Positions 1-9,362 of a stretch of 64,000 bases of DNA are shown here, one piece after another; within the stretch, counting starts at the first letter, position 1, and every line of letters starts with the position of its first letter. The position numbers were made by a program, and so were the translations under genes. Origin of the DNA: CAWIXB01 sp963839955 (GTDB lineage: Bacteria; Actinomycetota; Actinomycetes; JACCUZ01); assembly GCA_963839955.1 (NCBI GenBank), contig CAWIXB010000001.1, forward strand, positions 2,232,001 to 2,296,000, written 5' to 3'. The notes under the pieces were generated by a model. The model was given only the letters and a program-made list of their open reading frames with translations. It was not told the origin of the DNA and made no database searches.

Positions 1-288
1 CAGCCCGGTCCCCCGGGCCGTACGCCGTACCGCGAGCCTGCCCAGGTGCGCGACCTCCCCCAGGGCGACGTCCGCACCCTCGAACCCGGCCGGCTCGACC
101 ACCAGGCGGCCGGCCCCGACGGCGGCGCCCTCGACGTCGTACGCGAGGAAGTGGTCGGCGTCCGCGTCGAGATCGTCGATCTCGAGATCGACCGGCACAC
201 GCTGCTCGTCGACGAAGACCTCGCGGCGGAGCGCGTACGCCGTCGCTCGGCCCGCGTCGTCGGTCACCAGCCGCACCTCGGGAGTCAC
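1..288 (-). CDS. GNAT family N-acetyltransferase (partial, C-terminus outside window)
   Basis: The 96 visible codons start at a GTG and run off the window edge. The N-terminus reads VTPEVRLVTDDAGRATAYAL and continues RREVFVDEQRVPVDLEIDDLD, then DHFLAYDVEGAAVGAGRLVV and HLGRLAVRRTARGTGL. The RxEVFVxEQxVP block and the start of the acetyl-CoA loop (R-x-x-x-R-G-x-G) are typical of ElaA/YjcF-like GNAT enzymes, which transfer an acetyl group from acetyl-CoA to an unknown amine. It starts 21 bases after the pseudouridine synthase stop on the same strand, so the two are probably co-transcribed. The substrate cannot be inferred. Confidence 0.8.
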   Translation of the reverse strand, partial: MTPEVRLVTDDAGRATAYALRREVFVDEQRVPVDLEIDDLDADADHFLAYDVEGAAVGAGRLVVEPAGFEGADVALGEVAHLGRLAVRRTARGTGL

Positions 289-309
289 GCCCAGAACCCT
301 ACGAATCGA

Positions 310-1239
310 CTAGACGTCAGAGCGCAGCCGGGCCAGGGCGTCGGCCAGGTCGGCCGGGTAGTCGCTGGAGAACGAGACCTGCTCGCCCGTGCCCGGGTGC
401 GCGAAGACGAGGCGTACGGCGTGCAGCCATTGCCGCCCGAGGCCGAGCCGGGCCGACAGCGTGGGGTCGGCGCCGTAGGTCAGGTCGCCGACGCAGGGGT
501 GGCGCAGCGCCGCCATGTGCACGCGGATCTGGTGGGTGCGACCGGTCTCGAGGTTGACCTCGAGCAGGCTGGCCGCCCGGTGTGCCTCGAGCGTGTTGTA
601 GTGGGTGACGCTGGGCTTGCCGCTGGCCGTCACCGCCCACTTGTAGTCGGCGGTGGGGTGGCGGCCGATCGGGGCGTCGACGGTGCCGCGCAGCGGGTCG
701 GGGTGGCCTTGGACGAGCGCGTGGTAGATCTTCTCGACCTCGCGCTCCTTGAAGGCGCGCTTGAGCGCGGTGTAGGCGCGCTCCGACTTGGCCACGACCA
801 TGATCCCGCTGGTGCCGACGTCGAGCCGGTGTACGACGCCCTGACGCTCGGCCGCGCCGCTGGTCGACACCCGGAAGCCGGCCGCCGCCAGCCCGCCGAC
901 CACCGTCGGGCCGGACCAGCCCGGGCTCGGATGTGCTGCCACGCCGACGGGCTTGTCGACGACGACGAGGTCGTCGTCGTCGTGCAGGACGATCATCCCG
1001 GGCACGGGTTCGACGACCATCTGCGGGGCCGACGCCGGCGCAGGGACGGCCACGTCGAGCCAGGCGCCCGCGTGGACCCGGTCGGACTTCACCGCGGCTG
1101 CCCCGTCGACCAGCACGTCACCGGCGGCCACCAGCTCGGCCGCCTTGGTGCGCGAGAAGCCGAACAACCGGGCCAGCGCGGCGTCGAGACGCTCCCCCTC
1201 GAGTCCCTCGGGCACGGGGAGCTCACGACGGTCGGCCAC
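310..1239 (-). CDS. rluD: RluA/RluD family 23S rRNA pseudouridine synthase
   Basis: A 309-residue protein that isomerises uridine to pseudouridine, most likely in 23S rRNA. An S4 RNA-binding domain lies at about residues 14-60 (ERLDAALARLFGFSRTKAAE). The catalytic domain carries the signature HRLDVGTSGIMVVAKS with catalytic Asp at about residue 140, followed by GRPxTGRTHQIRVH-like sequence (LETGRTHQIRVHMA). The frame is open further upstream to an ATG at 1278, but that extension is glycine-rich and unlike the family, so I chose the GTG at 1239 (VADRRELPVPEG). It follows lspA, an order common in actinobacteria. The exact target position among RluA-type enzymes is not certain. Confidence 0.93.
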   Translation of the reverse strand: MADRRELPVPEGLEGERLDAALARLFGFSRTKAAELVAAGDVLVDGAAAVKSDRVHAGAWLDVAVPAPASAPQMVVEPVPGMIVLHDDDDLVVVDKPVGVAAHPSPGWSGPTVVGGLAAAGFRVSTSGAAERQGVVHRLDVGTSGIMVVAKSERAYTALKRAFKEREVEKIYHALVQGHPDPLRGTVDAPIGRHPTADYKWAVTASGKPSVTHYNTLEAHRAASLLEVNLETGRTHQIRVHMAALRHPCVGDLTYGADPTLSARLGLGRQWLHAVRLVFAHPGTGEQVSFSSDYPADLADALARLRSDV

Positions 1240-1287
1240 CGCACGAGTATGGCGTCCGCCCCCCCCGCCCCACCCCACCCAATTCGC

Positions 1288-1379
1288 CGGTGATCATGCA
1301 GTTGTGCAGGTGGCGATGCGCTGCGACTCCCGCAGGATCAGCGTGAGGCACCGCTGCCCCGACGGTGATCATGCAGTTG
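1288..1379. repeat. Pair of 17-bp direct repeats between rluD and lspA
   Basis: The 17-mer CGGTGATCATGCAGTTG occurs at 1288-1304 and again at 1363-1379, 75 bases apart. It contains the palindrome TGATCA. The second copy runs directly into the partial copy of the 85-bp dispersed element at 1381-1430. Function unknown. Confidence 0.6.
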
Positions 1380-1380
1380 C

Positions 1381-1430
1381 GCCTGTTGAGGGACTGCGCG
1401 TGGCTGCTACCTAACGTGGTCGACTCGGCG
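1381..1430 (+). repeat. Partial copy of the 85-bp dispersed element (family A, copy 1)
   Basis: This copy has the GCCTGTTGAGG half-arm and the invariant tail TACCTAACGTGGTCGACTCG (from 1408) shared with 4281-4365, 53451-53535 and 54151-54235. The left hairpin arm is missing and the spacer between arm and tail is four bases longer. Read on the minus strand, the tail encodes the last residues and the TAG stop of lspA. Confidence 0.8.
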
Positions 1431-1967
1431 GGGGCGGGGTCGAGGTGGGTGGGTCCGTGTAGGGCTTGCCGAGGATGCTGAGCAGGACCATCAGGACGCC
1501 GCCGGTCACGATCGAGGAGTCGGCGACGTTGAAGACCGGCCAGCTCGGCAGCTCGAGGAAGTCGACGACATGACCCCGCAGCGGCGCGGGCTCCCGGAAG
1601 AACCGGTCGACGAGGTTGCCCACCGCACCGCCGAGCACCAGGCCCAACGCGACCGCCCACGCCCGGCTCGTCATCCGCCGGGCGACCCGGACGATGATCA
1701 CCGCGACCGTCAACGCGACCAGGGTGAGCACGATCGTCAGCCCCTCGGCCATCCCGAACGCGGCCCCCGCGTTGCGGACCAGCCGGAGCGTGAGCAGGCC
1801 ACCGAGCAGCTCGACCGGCTCGCGGCGCGAAAGCTTCTCGACCGCGATCAGCTTGGTGACGAGATCGACAGCCAGGACCAGGGCGGCGACTCCCAGCAGC
1901 AGGGGTAGACGGCGAGTTCCGGAAGGTACGCCGGGTGCTGGTGGCTGGCCTTCGGTGCCGTCGTCGC

Positions 1968-3146
<1,179 letters not shown>

Positions 3147-3462
3147 GACGATCCCCTCACACAGACGGCTCAAGTGGTCACGAACGGTGCGGGCAGGATA
3201 GGTGCCCGCGCGGACTCCGACAAACCGGCACGCCGCTGGGCCCCCTTTCCGCGCGTCTCGCGGCTCCTCCGACGCTCTGACCTGCAGGAACGTACGCCGG
3301 TGTATCTGGGCGGCGTTGGCGCGACTCCTGACGAGGTACCGCGACGAAAGGACCCGGCCGTGCGCAGGCAACAGAGCACCAAGCGCCCGACCCGGCCGGC
3401 CAAGGACCCCCTGGACCGCCGGTCCCCGTCAGGTCGCCAGCTTCGCTTCTGAGGAGAGCCCC
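3147..3462. other. Divergent intergenic region between the TraR/DksA gene and the response-regulator unit
   Basis: This stretch of about 316 bases should hold the promoters for both directions. A short frame from a GTG at 3360 to 3452 (about 30 codons, preceded by AAAGGA) can be read on the plus strand and ends on the ribosome-binding site of the next small ORF. I cannot support it as a gene. No repeat or RNA motif is evident. Confidence 0.4.
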
Positions 3463-3567
3463 ATGCACCAGTACTTCGTGGCCAACATCATGGTCGCCAA
3501 CCTGAGCCGCGCCCGGGACACCCGCCGCAGCCACCGGCGACCCCTCAGGCGGCGCCAACGCGGCTAA
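3463..3567 (+). CDS. Small basic ORF, 34 aa, immediately upstream of the response regulator
   Basis: The ATG at 3463 is preceded by a strong GAGGAG at 3451-3456. The frame encodes MHQYFVANIMVANLSRARDT followed by an Arg-rich tail ending RRQRG, and stops 10 bases before the response-regulator start. The tight spacing and the ribosome-binding site support real translation. The N-terminal half is weakly amphipathic and the C-terminal half has about ten basic residues. It could be a small protein translated together with the regulator or a leader peptide. No homologue is recognised. Confidence 0.45.
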   Translation: MHQYFVANIMVANLSRARDTRRSHRRPLRRRQRG

Positions 3568-3577
3568 AGTCCGAACC

Positions 3578-4252
3578 ATGGGCCTGCGTGTCGTGTTCGC
3601 CGACGACAACTACCTGGTGCGTGAGGGCGTCGCCGCCCTCCTGGCCGAGGCCGACGAGATCGAGCTCATCGAGGCCGTCGCCGACCCGCACTCCCTGCTG
3701 AAGTCGGTCGCCGAGCACCGCCCGGACGCGGTCCTGACCGACATCCGCATGCCGCCCACGCACACCACCGAGGGCATCGACGCGGCCAAGCGCATCCGGG
3801 CGGAGTTCCCCGGCACCGGCGTGGTGGTCCTCTCGCAGTACGTCGAGGAGGACTACGCGTTCGACCTGTTGGAGAACGGCGTCGCCGGCCTGGGCTACCT
3901 GCTCAAGGAACGCGTCTCCGACCTCGACGAGCTGGTCCGCGCCCTCCACGAGGTCACCCGGGGCGGCTCCGCCCTCGACCCCAAGGTCGTCGAAGGGCTG
4001 CTCGCCCGAAAAGCCGGCGACGCCAACTCCCCGCTCCTCGGCCTCACCGACCGCGAGCGCGAGGTGCTCGAGGTCATGGCGACCGGGCGCAACAACGCCG
4101 CCATCGCCAAGACGCTCTTCATGAGCGACCGCGCCGTCGAGAAGCACATCGGGGCGGTGTTCCAGAAGCTCGGCCTCGTCGACGAGGGCGAGGTCAACCG
4201 CCGTGTCATGGCCGTTCTCGCGTTCCTCGAGGCGACCGGCTCCACCGCCTGA
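3578..4252 (+). CDS. LuxR/NarL-family DNA-binding response regulator
   Basis: A 224-residue regulator. The receiver domain (about 1-125) has the acidic pocket D9/D10, phospho-acceptor D55 in VLTDIRMPP and a Lys in YLLKERV. The C-terminal LuxR-type helix-turn-helix (about 153-205) reads LTDREREVLEVMATGRNNAA followed by IAKTLFMSDRAVEKHIGAVF. When phosphorylated it should act as a transcription factor. No kinase gene is adjacent; the nearest is the two-component locus at 8025-11799, whose own regulator lacks a DNA-binding domain. This protein could therefore be that kinase's transcriptional output, which is only an inference. The domain assignment is secure; the regulon is unknown. Confidence 0.93.
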   Translation: MGLRVVFADDNYLVREGVAALLAEADEIELIEAVADPHSLLKSVAEHRPDAVLTDIRMPPTHTTEGIDAAKRIRAEFPGTGVVVLSQYVEEDYAFDLLENGVAGLGYLLKERVSDLDELVRALHEVTRGGSALDPKVVEGLLARKAGDANSPLLGLTDREREVLEVMATGRNNAAIAKTLFMSDRAVEKHIGAVFQKLGLVDEGEVNRRVMAVLAFLEATGSTA

Positions 4253-4280
4253 GCGTGCTCACGCCATAACTCGCCCCACG

Positions 4281-4365
4281 CCACAACAGGTGGGGCAGTC
4301 CCTCAACAGGTCTGCCAGGCTGTTGAGGCCTTGCCCGGCATACCTAACGTGGTCGACTCGGCAGG
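4281..4365 (+). repeat. 85-bp dispersed element (family A, copy 2)
   Basis: A full-length copy. The stem CCTCAACAG (4301-4309) pairs with CTGTTGAGG (4320-4328), a degenerate extra arm lies at 4281-4290, and the invariant tail TACCTAACGTGGTCGACTCG lies at 4341-4360. It lies between the response-regulator stop and mmpL. The hairpin could terminate transcription, but there is no T-run and the conserved tail lies outside the stem. Confidence 0.85.
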
Positions 4366-4554
4366 GGCGCACGCGCTGACAAGTGGGCTGCCCCCACCCG
4401 CGAGGGGCGGCCAACCCCTTCGCCTCCCCCCGGAAACCGGGCGGACGCCCGCGCCCCACCAGGCGGTCAGCAGGCTCTTCGCGAGAGCCGCGAATTCCTA
4501 ACGTCGGAGTCAGCGATCACCACGGTCGTCTACTCCTACGCCAAAGGACTTCAC
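4366..4554 (+). other. Leader/promoter region of the mmpL gene
   Basis: No gene is visible. At 4498-4505 there is CCTAACGT, the core of the family A tail, but the surrounding bases do not match. An AAAGGA ribosome-binding site stands before the ATG at 4555. Two GC-rich stretches (about 4390-4450) could fold into hairpins. Confidence 0.35.
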
Positions 4555-6765
4555 ATGTCTGCTCTCCTGTACCGCATCGGCCGCTCGTCCAGCCGTCACC
4601 CGTGGCGAGTCCTCGCCGCGTGGGTCCTCCTCGCCATCGCAGCATTCATGATCAACACCTCCATCGGCGGCGAGCCGAGCGAGTCGTTCCGCCTCCCCGG
4701 CTCCGAGTCGCAGAAAGCGGCCGACGCCCTCGAGGACCGCTTCCCGCACGAGACCGTGATCACCTCCAACATCATCTTCCACGCGGAGGAGGGGCTGACC
4801 AGCCCCGAGGCCAAGGCCGCCATCGGCGAGGCCGTCAAGGCACTGGAGACGGGGCCGAACGTCGCCGCCGTGTCCGATCCCTACGACCCCCGCGGCCCGA
4901 CCCTCAGCAAGGACGGCGACACCGCGTTCACCACGGTCGCCTTCAAGTCCGACGAGGTCGGCATCGAGCAGTTCGAAGCTGCCGAGAAGGCCACCGAGGT
5001 CGCTCGTGACGCCGGTGTCCAGGTCGAGTACGACGGCGGCCTCGGCTACGCCAAGGGTGACGCCGAGCCCGGCAGCGAGAAGGTCGGCATCCTCGTCGCC
5101 ATCATCGTGCTGGCCGTCGCCTTCGGCTCGCTCGTCGCGATGAGCCTGCCGATCATCGTTGCCCTGGTCGCCATCCTCATCGGCATGAGCACGATCGGGA
5201 TCGCCTCCGGGTTCATGGACGTGCCCGACATCACCACGATCGTCGGCATCATGCTCGGCCTCGGCGTCGGCATCGACTACGCACTGTTCATCCTCGCCCG
5301 CCACCGTCAGCACCTGGAGGAGGGCATGCCCGTCCAGGAGGCCGTCGGCCGCGCCAATGCGACCGCCGGACTGTCGGTGCTCTTCGCCGGCATCACGGTC
5401 ATCGTGGCGATCGCCGGCCTGCAGGTCTCCGGTGTCCCGATGCTCACGATGATGGGCTGGGGCTCGGCCCTCATGGTCGCAGTGGTCATGTTCGCCGCCC
5501 TCACCCTGCTGCCCGCGCTGCTCGGCATCGTCGGCACGAAGGTCAACGCCCTGCGGGTGCCGTTCATCAAGCCCAAGCCGGCCTACAACCCGCGGTCGAA
5601 GTCGAGCCGTTGGGCCGCCAAGGTGGTTGCCCGTCCGGTCGGTTACGGCCTGGTCGCCGCGATCGTGCTCGGCGTGCTCGCTGCGCCGGTGTTCGCTCTG
5701 CGTCTCGGTTTCCCCGACGCTGGCAACGACGGGGCGTCGACGACGACCCGCAAGGCCTACGACCTGCTCGCCGACGGTTACGGCGACGGCGTCAACGGTC
5801 CGGTCCAGGTGGTCATCGAGCTCAATGGGGAGAACGGCAAGGCTGCGGTCGCCACCGTGGCTGCTGCTCTCGCTGCCGACAAGGGCATCGCCTCCGTGGA
5901 CGAGCCCGCCGTCAGCCCTGATGGCGAGATCGCAGTGATCGGCGCAACGCCGACCACCTCGCCCCAGGACGCGAAGACCGATGCCCTGGTCGACCGGTTG
6001 CGCGACGAGCTGCCCAAGGCGGTCTCCGAGGGCAACGCGAACGTCATGGTCACCGGCGGTACGGCGATGATGAACGACCTGTCCAACAGGCTGCAGCAGC
6101 GCATGCTGTGGTTCATGGGCGCGGTCCTCGGCCTGTCGTTCCTCGTGCTGCTCCTCGTGTTCCGGTCCGTGCTGGTGCCGCTGAAGGCTGTTGCCCTCAA
6201 CCTGCTCAGCATCGGTGCGGCGTACGGAGTGCTCGTCGCGGTCTTCCAGTGGGGCTGGGGTGCCAGCCTGATCGGCGTGCACGAGACGGTGCCGATCATG
6301 CCGCTCGCTCCGATGCTGATGTTCGCGATCCTCTTCGGTCTGTCCATGGACTACGAGGTCTTCCTGCTCAGCAGGGTCCGCGAGCAGTTCCTGAAGCACC
6401 GCAACCCGAAGAAGGCCATCGTCGAAGGCGTCGGCTCGACCGCTCGGGTGATCACCAGCGCGGCTCTGATCATGATCAGCGTGTTCGCTGCGTTCGTGCT
6501 CAGCTCGGACGTGACGACCAAGCTGTTCGGCGTCGGTCTCGCGGTGGCTGTCCTCCTGGACGTGACTTTGGTCCGGATGGTGCTGGTGCCGGCGGCGATG
6601 AGCCTGCTCGGTCACCGCGCCTGGTGGCTGCCGAAGTCGCTCGACCGGGTGCTTCCCTCGATCGACCTCGAGGGTGGCGCGCACGTCGAGGAGCAGATCG
6701 TCCTCGACGACGAGCCGGTCGTCGACGGCGACCACGACGACGAGCGCGAGCCCGCACTCGTCTGA
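4555..6765 (+). CDS. MmpL-family RND transporter
   Basis: A 736-residue inner-membrane transporter of the MmpL/RND superfamily, which exports lipids or hydrophobic compounds using the proton gradient. An N-terminal helix (RVLAAWVLLAIAAFMINTSI) is followed by a periplasmic porter domain (about 40-175), five hydrophobic helices with GLGVGIDYALFILARHR (the MMPL signature), a second extracellular domain (about 390-515) and five more helices including LFGLSMDYEVFLLSRVREQF. The duplicated halves and the conserved Asp-Tyr pairs are intact. The C-terminal 40 residues are acidic and hydrophilic. It is monocistronic, ending before a strong palindrome shared with the convergent gene. The substrate is unknown. 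Confidence 0.93.
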   Translation: MSALLYRIGRSSSRHPWRVLAAWVLLAIAAFMINTSIGGEPSESFRLPGSESQKAADALEDRFPHETVITSNIIFHAEEGLTSPEAKAAIGEAVKALETGPNVAAVSDPYDPRGPTLSKDGDTAFTTVAFKSDEVGIEQFEAAEKATEVARDAGVQVEYDGGLGYAKGDAEPGSEKVGILVAIIVLAVAFGSLVAMSLPIIVALVAILIGMSTIGIASGFMDVPDITTIVGIMLGLGVGIDYALFILARHRQHLEEGMPVQEAVGRANATAGLSVLFAGITVIVAIAGLQVSGVPMLTMMGWGSALMVAVVMFAALTLLPALLGIVGTKVNALRVPFIKPKPAYNPRSKSSRWAAKVVARPVGYGLVAAIVLGVLAAPVFALRLGFPDAGNDGASTTTRKAYDLLADGYGDGVNGPVQVVIELNGENGKAAVATVAAALAADKGIASVDEPAVSPDGEIAVIGATPTTSPQDAKTDALVDRLRDELPKAVSEGNANVMVTGGTAMMNDLSNRLQQRMLWFMGAVLGLSFLVLLLVFRSVLVPLKAVALNLLSIGAAYGVLVAVFQWGWGASLIGVHETVPIMPLAPMLMFAILFGLSMDYEVFLLSRVREQFLKHRNPKKAIVEGVGSTARVITSAALIMISVFAAFVLSSDVTTKLFGVGLAVAVLLDVTLVRMVLVPAAMSLLGHRAWWLPKSLDRVLPSIDLEGGAHVEEQIVLDDEPVVDGDHDDEREPALV

Positions 6766-6773
6766 CGCATGGC

Positions 6774-6820
6774 AAGTTGCGGGGCTGCGGCACTCTAAGT
6801 GCGCCGCAGCCCCGCAGCTT
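6774..6820. repeat. Palindromic element (family B, copy 1), probable bidirectional terminator
   Basis: The arms AAGTTGCGGGGCTGCGGCAC (6774-6793) and GTGCGCCGCAGCCCCGCAGC (6799-6818, extending to 6820) pair almost perfectly. The element lies between convergent genes, and the stop codon of the minus-strand gene is in its loop. Related copies are at 7923-7967 and 21847-21899. Confidence 0.8.
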
Positions 6821-7832
6821 GTGCGGAGTCAAGCCAGAGTTGCTCGCCGCGAGCAGCAGCCAGTCGATGTAGGCGCCGCATCACCAGCCGATCGGGCTCC
6901 CAGCCCCGCGACCACAAGGCTCTGGCGGTCCGCAGCACCGCCCGCTCGATGTCGTGTCGTACGACGTACGACGCGATGTCGACGACCAGCCGGCCCCCCA
7001 CGGAGAGGATGAATCGACGCTCGTCATCCGCCTCGCGAGCCAGCAGATCGAGATGCTGCGACCCGTTGATCTCGACTGTGACTCCCCACAGGTCGAAGTC
7101 GGCATCGAGGTAGTAGAGGCCGGACGCGTGGCGAACCACCTGCTGGCGAGTGGGCTCAGGCAGCCCATAGCGCCGTATCCCGGCCGACCACTGCATCTCG
7201 GGCAAGGAGTGGGCGCCGCCAACAAGGTCGTCAGCGGTCTCCAGGATCAACGCGCGTCGGGGAACCGTCGGGCGGGACACGATCTCGCTGCGCAGCTGCT
7301 CGGCCCGGGCCAACCGCTGCTGGACGACTGCCGCGAGAATCGCCCGGCATGCGCCGTCGGAACGGGCGTCACTGGCGGCATCCACCGCCGCGCGTACGAC
7401 GCGCTGCCGGCGGGGCAGCCGCACGGGGTGGACGACGCTCGCGTCCAGCCGGAGACTCTCGTGGACGCGAACCCGGATGACTCCCGACTCGAGATCCCGT
7501 CGGCCGCGACCGTGCGGCGCAACGACGTGGACGACGGGAGTCTCGAGTCCGCGCAGACCTTCGGAGATGAGGGCGCTCAGGCCGAACAGCGCCGAGCCCT
7601 CGCCACCGTGCAGGACGGCAGCCCATTCCTGCTGCGCCCGGAACAGCGGCCCGTGATGGAGCACGACAACGTGCGGACCCACCGTCTGCCACCGCTGGGC
7701 GGCGATGCGACGGGCGATGAGATGGCGATCGATCCCCAGGGTGCTGGCCTGATGGCGACTGAGGACGCCGTCCTGCACCGCGACCAGTGCCCGAAATGGG
7801 GCGGTCAGCGAGGCTCGAGCGGCAGCGGGCAC
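6795..7832 (-). CDS. AbiEi-like N-terminal domain with DUF559/VSR-like endonuclease fold C-terminus
   Basis: The N-terminal segment (RALVAVQDGVLSRHQASTLG) resembles the winged-helix domain of AbiEi-type antitoxins. The C-terminal segment contains YLDADFDLWGVTVEINGSQH, which matches the D...E-x-N core of DUF559/very-short-patch-repair-like PD-(D/E)XK nucleases. Such two-domain proteins are common in actinobacteria and mostly uncharacterised. The frame is open to an ATG at 7952, but that extension lies in a palindromic repeat, so I place the start at a GTG at 7832, with low certainty. The last nine residues (AQAAGLRRT region) and the TAG stop come from the palindrome at 6774-6820. The gene is thus flanked by two copies of the same element. 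No partner toxin is visible. Confidence 0.7.
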   Translation of the reverse strand: MPAAARASLTAPFRALVAVQDGVLSRHQASTLGIDRHLIARRIAAQRWQTVGPHVVVLHHGPLFRAQQEWAAVLHGGEGSALFGLSALISEGLRGLETPVVHVVAPHGRGRRDLESGVIRVRVHESLRLDASVVHPVRLPRRQRVVRAAVDAASDARSDGACRAILAAVVQQRLARAEQLRSEIVSRPTVPRRALILETADDLVGGAHSLPEMQWSAGIRRYGLPEPTRQQVVRHASGLYYLDADFDLWGVTVEINGSQHLDLLAREADDERRFILSVGGRLVVDIASYVVRHDIERAVLRTARALWSRGWEPDRLVMRRLHRLAAARGEQLWLDSAQAAGLRRT

Positions 7833-7922
7833 CGCGCCAGCGTTTCGCCATCCCGCGGCCGAACGAGCTGCGTCCCCAGGCCGATGGCCTCCGGGGGCTC
7901 GTCCCCAAGCGGCCCCGAGGCA

Positions 7923-7967
7923 AGCTGCGGAGCTCCGGTCACCTGAATGCACCGCAGCCCCGCAGCT
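7923..7967. repeat. Palindromic element (family B, copy 2)
   Basis: The arm AGCTGCGGAGCTCCGGT (7923-7939) pairs with ACCGCAGCCCCGCAGCT (7951-7967). It has the same orientation as the copy at 6774-6820, so the two bracket the nuclease-like gene as direct copies. It lies in the divergent region upstream of the histidine kinase. Confidence 0.75.
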
Positions 7968-8024
7968 CCGGCCCGGCTTTGCGAGCAGCCCCCGGCCGGG
8001 ATGGTTCAGGAGCAGACTGCTGGC

Positions 8025-9362
8025 ATGCCAGGGATCCCCAGGCTCGGCCGGTCCCGCCCGGACACCCGGTCGGGCCTGCTGGTGCTGACCGGCCTCGCGG
8101 GCTACGTCGGTCTGGTCTACGTGACCGTGGTCCTCGGCGGCGGCGTTCTCATCGGGAGCACCGACTCACCGAACCTCGCGCTTTCCGTGCTCGCCACTGT
8201 GATCGTCGCGCTGGGCTTCGAGCCGGTGCAGCGACGCCTGGAGCGGTTCGCGAACCAGGTGGTGCGCGGCGGGCACGCCTCGCCGTACGACGTGCTGAGC
8301 CGGTTCACCGAGACCGTGACGGCCACGCAGTCCAGCGAGCAGACCACTGGCCGGATGTGCCGACTGCTTGCGGAAGGCACCGGCGCCAGCTGGGCTCAAG
8401 TCTGGCTGGTCGTCGGGGACCGGCTCACCCTGGCAGCCAACTGGCCGCCCGACGGGCCGGTCGACGTCGCCCCGCCCGTCCTTGCGCCCGACGCCGTCGA
8501 CGACACAGGGCCGGGTCGCCGGGCGCTCCCGGTGCGCCACGGCGGTGAGCTCCTCGGCGTCCTGCGCCTCCAGGAACGCGACCGGGCGCCCCTCTCCCCG
8601 GTCGAGGAGCGGCTGTTCGCCGGACTGGCCGCCCAGGCCGGACTCGTGCTGCGGCTCTCCGGCCTGCGCACCTCGCTCTCGCAGCGGCTCGACGAGCTCT
8701 CCGCACGAGCAGCGGAGCTGCAGGCGTCGCGCGAACGCCTCATCGAGACCCAGGACGAGGAACGCCGCAAGCTGGAGCGCGACATCCACGACGGCGCCCA
8801 GCAGCACCTCGTCGCGCTGGCCGTCAACCTCCGGCTCGCCCAGACCCTGGCCACCACCTCGCCGGACCGCGCTGCCCAGGTGGTCTCCGAGCAGGGTGAG
8901 GCCGCACAGGCCGCCATCGCCACGCTGACGCAGCTGTCGAAGGGGATCTACCCCCACCTGCTGGCCGAGGGCGGGCTGGTGCCGGCCCTGCAGGCCGCGG
9001 TGGCCACCAGCCCCGTGCCGGTCCAGATCACCGCCGAGCCCGGGCCACGACCGCCCGCCAACGTCGAGGCGGCCCTCTACTTCTGCGCACTCGAAGCCCT
9101 GCAGAACGCCGCCAAGCACTCCGGCGCCCGGCACGCACGCGTGGACCTGAGCGCAGCCGACGGCACTCTCCGGATGACCGTCGACGACGACGGGACCGGA
9201 TTCGACCCGGACAGCACCGAGACCGGCGCCGGGCTGGCCAACATGCGTGACCGCATCGACGCGGCCGGCGGCCGGCTGCAGCTCGACTCGACGCCGGGAG
9301 TCGGGACGCACCTCGAGGTGCAGGTTCCGGTGTCGCCCGTGCCCAGCCAGCGGGCCGGCTGA
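8025..9362 (+). CDS. NarL-type sensor histidine kinase (HisKA_3)
   Basis: A 445-residue kinase counted from the ATG at 8025; an ATG at 8001 is also possible, with AGGAGC lying between them. Two membrane helices (about 18-65) are followed by a cytoplasmic GAF-like region (about 85-215) and a coiled coil. The dimerisation box is RKLERDIHDGAQQHLVALAV with phospho-acceptor His about 255. The ATPase domain has the N-box EALQNAAKHS (Asn about 361) and the G1 box DDDGTGF. All catalytic elements are intact. Its stop overlaps the start of the next gene. The likely partners are the pseudokinase downstream and the receiver-only regulator at 11425-11799. Confidence 0.93.
   Translation: MPGIPRLGRSRPDTRSGLLVLTGLAGYVGLVYVTVVLGGGVLIGSTDSPNLALSVLATVIVALGFEPVQRRLERFANQVVRGGHASPYDVLSRFTETVTATQSSEQTTGRMCRLLAEGTGASWAQVWLVVGDRLTLAANWPPDGPVDVAPPVLAPDAVDDTGPGRRALPVRHGGELLGVLRLQERDRAPLSPVEERLFAGLAAQAGLVLRLSGLRTSLSQRLDELSARAAELQASRERLIETQDEERRKLERDIHDGAQQHLVALAVNLRLAQTLATTSPDRAAQVVSEQGEAAQAAIATLTQLSKGIYPHLLAEGGLVPALQAAVATSPVPVQITAEPGPRPPANVEAALYFCALEALQNAAKHSGARHARVDLSAADGTLRMTVDDDGTGFDPDSTETGAGLANMRDRIDAAGGRLQLDSTPGVGTHLEVQVPVSPVPSQRAG

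Noticed and set aside
3360..3452. 30-codon ORF before the 34-aa peptide
   Set aside because: Weak ribosome-binding site, low complexity and no supporting context beyond position.
4510..6735. Minus-strand open frame of 741 codons opposite mmpL
   Set aside because: His/Asp/Arg-rich composition typical of GC-rich antisense; the plus strand has a complete MmpL protein.
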